DNA of 64,000 nucleotides, from positions 54,610 through 118,609 of the forward strand of contig JAURZM010000015.1 of assembly GCA_030653385.1 (NCBI GenBank), read 5' to 3'. The notes under the pieces were generated by a model. The model ran no database searches. It was given only the letters and a program-made list of their open reading frames with translations, and had not been told where the DNA came from. The translations under genes were made by a program, and so were the position numbers. Positions within the stretch are counted from its first letter, which is position 1, and every line of letters starts with the position of its first letter. The stretch is from Rubrivivax sp. (lineage in GTDB: Bacteria > Pseudomonadota > Gammaproteobacteria > Burkholderiales > Burkholderiaceae_C). Below are positions 57,930 through 64,000 of the stretch, one piece after another.

Positions 57930-59186
57930 ATGCGCATCCTCTTCGTCCACCAGAACTTCCCGGGGCAGTTCCGCCACGCCGCACGCGCCCTGGCTGCCGC
58001 CGGGCACGAGGTGGTGGCCCTTGGCATCCATACGCGCGGGATGCCGGACATGCGCTGCGTGCGTTATCGGGTGAACCCACCACCGCAGCCTTCGGCGCTG
58101 GAGCCGGCACGCGACTTCGAAACCAAGATTGCCCGTGGGCTGGCCTGCGCGCAGGCCATGCAGCAACTCAAGGAAAAGGGGTTCGATCCCGATGTCGTGG
58201 TGGCCCATCCGGGTTGGGGCGAAGCCTTGTTCTGCAAGGACGTGTGGCCAACGGCTCGCCTGCTGGTGTTTGCCGAGTTCTACTACGGGGGCCAGGGTAG
58301 CGACTTCGGTTTCGATCCGGAGTTTCATCGGCCCGGGCTGCTGGCCCAGCATCGCTTGAGGCTGAAGAACACGGCGCTGCTGCATGCCCTGGCCACCGCC
58401 GACGGTGGTTATGCGCCCACCCGGTGGCAGCACGCGCAGATCCCGCCGCCATTGCGCAGCCGCTTCGACGTCATCTTCGACGGCATCGACACCCGCACGG
58501 CTGCACCCGACGCGCAGGCTTGGTTGAGCTTGCGCCGCGATGGCGTGCGCTTGAATGCTGGCGACGAGGTGCTGACCTTCGTGAACCGTAACCTTGAACC
58601 CTACCGCGGTTTCCACGTTTTCATGCGGGCCCTGCCGGCGATCCTGAAAGCGCGGCCGCGCGCACATTGCCTGATCGTCGGCGGTGACAGCGTCAGCTAC
58701 GGTCAGCCTCCCGCCGGCGGCGGGACCTGGCGGCAGAAGCTGCTGCAGGAACTGACGCCAGATCTGCCGATGGACCGCGTGCACTTCCTGGGCATCCTGC
58801 CCTACCGCGACTATTTGCGAGTACTGCAGGTGTCGGCCTGCCATGTCTACCTGACCTATCCTTTCGTGCTGTCCTGGAGTTGCGTCGAAGCGCTCAGTGC
58901 CGGCTGCGTGGTGGTGGGCAGCCGCACACCACCGGTGCAGGAGTTCATCGAGCACGGCCACAACGGCTGGTTGGTGGACTTCTTCGACCGCGACGCGCTG
59001 GTGGCACAGGTGGTTGAGGTGCTCGCCAATCCTGGTGCACAGATGGCGCTGCGCGAGCGCGCGCGCCAGGGCGTGGTCGAGCAGTACGACCTGCAAGGCC
59101 GCTGCCTGGGGCCGCTGCTTGAGCTGATCTTGGGCCATCGGCCGGCCCAAGTTTTCCCGGCAGACAAAGTCGGCGCGCCTACTTGA
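57930..59186 (+). CDS. GT4-family glycosyltransferase in the type I secretion operon
   Basis: 418 residues from MRILFVHQNFPGQFRHAARA, the conserved family start. A GTG at 57870 overlapping the adaptor stop is an alternative and would make the two genes overlap by 4 nt. Domain pattern: Glyco_trans_4_3-like N-terminus, then FVNRNLEPYRGFHVFMRAL, and the donor site TYPFVLSWSCVEALSAGCVVVGS. It is unusual to find this between an exporter and its substrate. Protein glycosylation of the RTX product is a reasonable idea, but a glycan role is also possible. Confidence 0.85.
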   Translation: MRILFVHQNFPGQFRHAARALAAAGHEVVALGIHTRGMPDMRCVRYRVNPPPQPSALEPARDFETKIARGLACAQAMQQLKEKGFDPDVVVAHPGWGEALFCKDVWPTARLLVFAEFYYGGQGSDFGFDPEFHRPGLLAQHRLRLKNTALLHALATADGGYAPTRWQHAQIPPPLRSRFDVIFDGIDTRTAAPDAQAWLSLRRDGVRLNAGDEVLTFVNRNLEPYRGFHVFMRALPAILKARPRAHCLIVGGDSVSYGQPPAGGGTWRQKLLQELTPDLPMDRVHFLGILPYRDYLRVLQVSACHVYLTYPFVLSWSCVEALSAGCVVVGSRTPPVQEFIEHGHNGWLVDFFDRDALVAQVVEVLANPGAQMALRERARQGVVEQYDLQGRCLGPLLELILGHRPAQVFPADKVGAPT

Positions 59187-59197
59187 ATTGACTGATG

Positions 59198-59215
59198 GAC
59201 GCCTCTCAGGGCGTC
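59198..59215 (+). terminator. Weak hairpin between the GT and RTX genes
   Basis: GACGCC (59198-59203) pairs with GGCGTC (59210-59215) around a 6-nt loop, followed by TGTT. It may attenuate transcription between the operon and the RTX gene, 61 nt before its start. A short stem and poor T-run make it a weak call. Confidence 0.3.
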
Positions 59216-59275
59216 TGTTAGAAACGGTTACGAAGTCTGCCCCTGAATCAGATACCAAGAATCACCGGACACACC

Positions 59276-62200
59276 ATGAGCATCATCACTGGCACGAACA
59301 ACAACGACAGCCTGCTCGGCACTGCGGGGGCCGACGTGATCGACGCCCTGGCGGGCAACGACACCATCGATGGTGGCGGTGGCAACGACCTGATCCGCGC
59401 CGGACAGGGTGACGACGAGATCACTGCCGGCGCCGGCAACGAGACCATTGACGGTGGCGACGGCTACGACAAGCTGTACTACAACGCGGCGGCGGCAGCG
59501 GTCTCTGTGAACTTGCTCACAGGCGTCGTCACCGGTGGTTCGGGCAACGACAGCATCACGGGCATCGAGGCGGTCTTCGGTTCGGCCTTCAACGACACCT
59601 TCGTCGGCTCCAGCGCCGACGAGGACTTCATCGGCGGTGCCGGAGACGACAGCATCGTCGGTGGTGGCGGCCTCGACTTGGTGGGCTATCTCGGCGCCAC
59701 CAGCGCCGTCACCGTCAACCTGAGTACCGGACTGGCCACCGGCGGCGGGGGCAATGACACGCTCAGCGGCATCCGCGGCCTGTACGGCTCGGACCACAAC
59801 GACACGTTCATCGGCAGCGCCGCTGACGAGTACTTTGCCGGCGGCCAGGGCAACGACAGCATCGACGGCGGGGGCGGCTTCGATGTCGTGTTCTTCGAAG
59901 AAGCCACGGGCCCAGTGGCCGTCAACCTGGGGGCCGGCACCACCAGCGGGGCTGACGGCAACGACACGCTGCTGAGCATCGAAGGGGCCATGGGCTCCGA
60001 CTTCGACGACACCCTGATTGGTAGCAGCGGGAACGATCTGCTGGAAGGCGGCGCCGGCAACGACAGCATCGATGGTTTGGCTGGCAACGACACCATCTAT
60101 GGCGGCCGCGGCAACGACACCGTGATCGGCGGCCTCGGCGACGATCTGCTCAACGGCGATAGCTCAGACCCTGCAGACGATTTTGGCGACTTCGACAACC
60201 AAGACGTTCTCGACTACCGCGGCTCGGCTGCCGCGCTGACCATCAACCTGCTGACCGGTGTGGCCACGGTCGCATCTGGCGGTGGAACAGACACGGTGAG
60301 CGGCTTCGAAGGCGTCTACGGCACCGACTTTGCCGACTCGATGACCGGCAGTGCTGCCGACACCGAGGTTTTCATTGGCGGTGGCGGCAACGACACGATC
60401 CACGGCGGCGACGACTTCGACATCATCTCGTATCACACCACCGGGACCTCTGTCACCGTGAACCTGGCTCTGGGCACGGCCACAGGTGGGGGCGGTAGCG
60501 ACACGTTCACGGGCATCGAGGCTGTCATCGGCTCCGCCGGCAACGACACCCTCATCGGCGGCACTGGCGACGATGTTTTCGTCGGCTATCTGGGCAACGA
60601 CAGCATCGTAGGCGGGGGCGGCTCTGACGAGGTGTTTTACGGCCGCTTTCTGGGCGTTTCATTTGCCATCGCAGGTGTCGATGTCAACCTGAGCACCGGA
60701 CTGGCCACAGGCGGCGGTGGCAATGACACCCTGGTTGGCATTGACAACGCTGTTGGATCCGACTTCAACGACACCCTGACCGGCAACGCCGGCGGCAACT
60801 TCCTTGGTGGCGAGGCGGGTGACGACTCCATCGTTGGTGGCGATGGCTCGGACTACCTGACCGGTGGCAGGGGCAACGACACCTTGCGTGGCGATGCCGG
60901 TGACGACTACCTGACGGGCGGCTTGGGCGACGACCTCATCGACGGCGGCACCGGCAACAACACTGCCCAGTACGGCAACGACAACGAAGAATCTCCGGCC
61001 TTTGGCGTCAACGCCGACCTGGCTTTCGGCGTCGTGTCCGGCGGTTATGGCAACGACACACTGGTCGGCATTGACAACCTGTTCGGCTCATCGTTTGCCG
61101 ACAACATCAACGGCAATGGTGCCGCCAATCTGCTCTTTGGCGGTGCAGGCAACGACACCCTGATGGGCGGCGGCGGCAATGACACGCTGAATGGCGAATC
61201 CGGCATCGACTGGCTGACCGGTGGCGCCGGCACCGACCTCTATATGGGCGGCGCAGACAGCGATGTCGTGTTCTTCGAAGACGCGCCGGCGGGCGCGACG
61301 GTCAACCTGTTGACGGGCGTGATCAGCAACGACGGCTACGGCAACGCCGAGTCGATTTTCGACGTCGAGAACTTGCACGGCACGCACTTCTCGGACCATC
61401 TCACGCTGGGCAACGGCAACAGCTACGTGTTCGGGCGTGCCGGCAACGACACCATCGTGGGCGGCAATGGCAGCAACAACATCTTTGGTGGCAGCGGCAA
61501 CGACTCCATCAACGGCGGCAGTGGCACCGACACGGCCAACTACAGCAGCGCTGATTTCGATGCAGGTGGGCCCGCCACCCAGGGCGTCACCGCCAACCTC
61601 TCCACTGGGTTGGCCAGCGACAACTGGGGGCACACCGACACGTTGGTGAGCATCGAAAACCTGACCGGCTCGCCGTTGGCCGACAGCCTGACCGGCAGCG
61701 CCGGCAACAACTTCATCGACGGCGGCGCCGGCAATGACAGCTTGTACGGCGGCGACGGCGAGGACACGCTGCGTGGCGGCGCTGGCGACGACCTGATCGA
61801 CGGCGGCACCAACGTGCTGTCCACCACCTTCGACCGTGTCGACTACAACGATTCATCGGCGTCGGTCAACGTCAACCTCACCACCGGCATCGCCACCGGC
61901 GCTGGCATTGGCACCGACACGCTGGTCGGCATCGAAGGCATCACCGGTTCGGCCTTCGACGACACGCTCGTGGGCGCCAGCACACCCGACCTGCTGACCG
62001 GTGGGCTGGGCAACGACATCCTTGACGGCGCTGGCGGTTTCGACATCGTCTCCTACGGTGCGATCACCGGAAACATCGTCGTCAACCTGGCGCTGGGCAC
62101 GGCCACGGGCGCTGGCGGCAACGACACCTTGATCAGCATCGAGGGCGTGATCGCCGGATCTGGCAATGACCACCTGATCGGCACCTCAGCGGGTGACTTC

Positions 62201-64000
62201 CTGCGCGGCAACGCCGGCAACGACACCATCGACGGCGGCGCCGGCCAAGACCGCGCTGCCTACGACTTCGGTCCCGCCGGGTCGAGCTCGGTGAATGCCA
62301 GCCTCATCACGAACACTGTCACGGGAACCGGTTTCGGCACCGACACGTTGATCAACATTGAAAACCTTCGCGGAAGCAACTTCAGCGACGTGCTCGAAGG
62401 TGACGGTGGCGCCAACGACTTCCAGGGCCGCGGTGGCGACGACACCCTCATCGGCAACGGTGGCAACGACAGCCTGTTCGGCGAAGACGGCAACGACAGC
62501 ATGCTGGGCGGCGCGGGTGCTGACTTCATGCAAGGCGGCGCCGGCAACGACACGATGGACGGGGGCGTTGCGCTCGACCTCGTGAACCTGGACGACGGCA
62601 ACGCGCTGAGCTGGGCCACCTCAAACGGCGCGGTCACCGTGAACACGGTCACCGGCATCGCCAGCGATGGTTTCGGCACCACCGACTCCTTCACGAACTT
62701 CAACTTCTACACCGGCTCGGCGCACAACGACAGTTTCATCGGCAGTTCCGGCCTGTCCGGCGGTTTCGAACATTTCGAGGGCGGACTGGGCAACGACACG
62801 ATCAACGGCGGCGCCATTCTGGATACCCATTTCTCCGACTCGAATCGGGCTTCGTATCAGAACGCCAGCGGCGCCGTGACCGTGAACCTGGCGACCGGCA
62901 CAGCGACCGGCGCGGCTGGCTCGGACACGTTGATCAACATCAACTTTGTCCGTGGGTCGAACTTCGATGACCTGCTGACGGGCAGCAACCGCACCGACGT
63001 CACTGAAACAATCGAAGGCCGGGCAGGCAACGACACGATCGACGGTGCCGGCGGGCTTGACCAGGTGCGGTACGCGGCCTCTCCGGCCGCCGTGAACGTC
63101 AACCTGGCCACCGGCATCGCCAGCGACGGCCATGGCACCACCGACACGTTCACGAACATCGAAGCCGTGCGCGGCTCGGCATTCGACGACACGCTGGTAG
63201 GCGGCAATGCCGCCAACGGCGTTGGGCCGCGCGAAGGCCTTGAAGCATTCCAAGGTGACGCCGGCAACGACCACATCGACGGCGGCCAGGGCTTCGACCG
63301 CATCGACTTCAACAACAGCCCCAGTGCCGTGACCGTGACCTTCACCGGCACCGGCAGCGGCACGGCGCTGGACGGCTACGGCACCACCGACACCTTCGTC
63401 AACATCGAAGGCGTGCGCGGTTCCGAGTTCTCCGACACGCTGACCGGCAGCGACAGCGCTGCCTACGAGTTTTTCCAGGGCCGCACCGGCAACGACGTGA
63501 TCGACGGCCGTGGCGGCATCGACGTGGCCGACTACAGCAATGCGCGCGGCGCGGTCACGGCCAACCTGCTCACGGGCGTGGCCCTCGACGGCAACGGAAC
63601 TACCGATACGCTCAGCAATATCGAGGACTTGCGAGGCAGCCTGAACTTCGCTGACCTGCTGACCGGCAACGCCGTGGCCAACGTCCTGGAAGGGCTGGGT
63701 GGCAACGACACCCTGATCGGCGGCCTGGGCAACGACACGCTGGACGGCGGCAGTGGCGCCGACAGCATGGTCGGCGGTGACGGCAACGACGTGTACGTCG
63801 TCGACAACGCCGGTGACGTGATCGTCGAGACCTCCACCGGCGGCATCGACGAGGTGCGTATCCTGGGCAGCCTGGTGCTGGGTGCCAACCTGGAGAACAT
63901 CACCATCGTTGCGGCTGGCGCCGTGGATGCCTACGGCAACAGCCTGGACAACGTGCTCACCGCCGGTGCGGGCAACAACGTGCTGGCTGGCGGCAGTGGC
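59276..64000 (+). CDS. Giant RTX repeat protein, type I secretion substrate (runs off the right edge)
   Basis: Open from ATG 59276 to the window end, 1,575 codons without a stop. There is no signal peptide, as expected for a type I substrate. RTX nonapeptides (GGxGNDxIxG) occur throughout and bind calcium in the family. Between them lie at least 17 copies of a module of about 37 residues (pattern V-x-V-N-L-x-T-G-x-A-x-G, then G-x-D-T-L-x-x-I-E, then G-S-x-F-x-D-T-L-x-G), at about 59500 to 63650. Near 63790 the form [15 protein letters not shown] appears, a common RTX end module. Start choice lacks a strong Shine-Dalgarno site. Likely a secreted adhesin or surface layer protein. Confidence 0.93.
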   Translation, partial: MSIITGTNNNDSLLGTAGADVIDALAGNDTIDGGGGNDLIRAGQGDDEITAGAGNETIDGGDGYDKLYYNAAAAAVSVNLLTGVVTGGSGNDSITGIEAVFGSAFNDTFVGSSADEDFIGGAGDDSIVGGGGLDLVGYLGATSAVTVNLSTGLATGGGGNDTLSGIRGLYGSDHNDTFIGSAADEYFAGGQGNDSIDGGGGFDVVFFEEATGPVAVNLGAGTTSGADGNDTLLSIEGAMGSDFDDTLIGSSGNDLLEGGAGNDSIDGLAGNDTIYGGRGNDTVIGGLGDDLLNGDSSDPADDFGDFDNQDVLDYRGSAAALTINLLTGVATVASGGGTDTVSGFEGVYGTDFADSMTGSAADTEVFIGGGGNDTIHGGDDFDIISYHTTGTSVTVNLALGTATGGGGSDTFTGIEAVIGSAGNDTLIGGTGDDVFVGYLGNDSIVGGGGSDEVFYGRFLGVSFAIAGVDVNLSTGLATGGGGNDTLVGIDNAVGSDFNDTLTGNAGGNFLGGEAGDDSIVGGDGSDYLTGGRGNDTLRGDAGDDYLTGGLGDDLIDGGTGNNTAQYGNDNEESPAFGVNADLAFGVVSGGYGNDTLVGIDNLFGSSFADNINGNGAANLLFGGAGNDTLMGGGGNDTLNGESGIDWLTGGAGTDLYMGGADSDVVFFEDAPAGATVNLLTGVISNDGYGNAESIFDVENLHGTHFSDHLTLGNGNSYVFGRAGNDTIVGGNGSNNIFGGSGNDSINGGSGTDTANYSSADFDAGGPATQGVTANLSTGLASDNWGHTDTLVSIENLTGSPLADSLTGSAGNNFIDGGAGNDSLYGGDGEDTLRGGAGDDLIDGGTNVLSTTFDRVDYNDSSASVNVNLTTGIATGAGIGTDTLVGIEGITGSAFDDTLVGASTPDLLTGGLGNDILDGAGGFDIVSYGAITGNIVVNLALGTATGAGGNDTLISIEGVIAGSGNDHLIGTSAGDFLRGNAGNDTIDGGAGQDRAAYDFGPAGSSSVNASLITNTVTGTGFGTDTLINIENLRGSNFSDVLEGDGGANDFQGRGGDDTLIGNGGNDSLFGEDGNDSMLGGAGADFMQGGAGNDTMDGGVALDLVNLDDGNALSWATSNGAVTVNTVTGIASDGFGTTDSFTNFNFYTGSAHNDSFIGSSGLSGGFEHFEGGLGNDTINGGAILDTHFSDSNRASYQNASGAVTVNLATGTATGAAGSDTLININFVRGSNFDDLLTGSNRTDVTETIEGRAGNDTIDGAGGLDQVRYAASPAAVNVNLATGIASDGHGTTDTFTNIEAVRGSAFDDTLVGGNAANGVGPREGLEAFQGDAGNDHIDGGQGFDRIDFNNSPSAVTVTFTGTGSGTALDGYGTTDTFVNIEGVRGSEFSDTLTGSDSAAYEFFQGRTGNDVIDGRGGIDVADYSNARGAVTANLLTGVALDGNGTTDTLSNIEDLRGSLNFADLLTGNAVANVLEGLGGNDTLIGGLGNDTLDGGSGADSMVGGDGNDVYVVDNAGDVIVETSTGGIDEVRILGSLVLGANLENITIVAAGAVDAYGNSLDNVLTAGAGNNVLAGGSG

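Noticed and set aside
59228..63906. Many minus-strand open frames opposite the RTX gene
   Set aside because: Pro/Ser/Leu/Val-rich repeats are mirror images of the RTX codons; no independent gene is supported.
59276..64000. CRISPR-like or satellite repeat array
   Set aside because: The repeats are protein-level RTX modules in one frame, with diverged DNA and no constant repeat-spacer layout.

Overview
The window comes from a high-GC betaproteobacterium, most likely a Burkholderiales member of the Rubrivivax/Leptothrix/Ideonella type. This is inferred from gene order (rpmF-plsX-fabHDG-acpP-fabF-rpoE-rseAB-mucD, then lepA-lepB-rnc-era-recO-pdxJ-acpS-nagZ), from codon bias and from protein motifs; no database search was possible.

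Positions 1-22,700 are conserved housekeeping DNA, nearly all on the minus strand. Transcription runs right to left through yceD, rpmF, plsX and the fatty-acid genes, then without a real gap into a small membrane protein, sigma-E (rpoE), its anti-sigma factors and a periplasmic protease. An intrinsic terminator at 7134-7170 separates this from the lepA-to-nagZ run. On the plus strand, a Maf nucleotide pyrophosphatase and a tetrapyrrole-methylase-fold methyltransferase diverge from yceD and converge on an RhlE-type helicase. A WecA-like glycan-initiating transferase closes this part.

Positions 22,800-24,000 are a scar: an IS5-family transposase fragment and a frameshifted, truncated second copy of the WecA-like gene. 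From 24,071 to 40,119 lies a tightly packed plus-strand polysaccharide operon. It encodes a Wza-type exporter, a Wzz-like chain-length protein, a Wzx flippase, UDP-galactopyranose mutase, five GT4 glycosyltransferases, two tandem methyltransferases, a candidate Wzy polymerase and an AsnB-type amidotransferase. Most genes overlap by 4-17 nt.

Positions 40,120-42,660 are a second decayed zone with methyltransferase and glycosyltransferase remnants, a lower-GC methyltransferase on the opposite strand and a broken IS1634/IS4-type transposase. A second glycan block follows (42,661-54,632): a BexD/KpsD-like export lipoprotein, a GT2-GT4-DUF4214 fusion, FkbM-like remnants, a methyltransferase, a 1,994-residue multi-domain glycosyltransferase and a pyruvyltransferase.

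The right end (54,854-64,000) is a type I secretion cassette: a PrtD-type ABC exporter, a HlyD-type adaptor, a GT4 glycosyltransferase, and a giant RTX protein that runs off the window after 1,575 codons. A glycosyltransferase inside the secretion cassette, next to a large glycan locus, suggests that the RTX surface protein and the surface glycan may be linked. That is the most interesting untested idea in the window.
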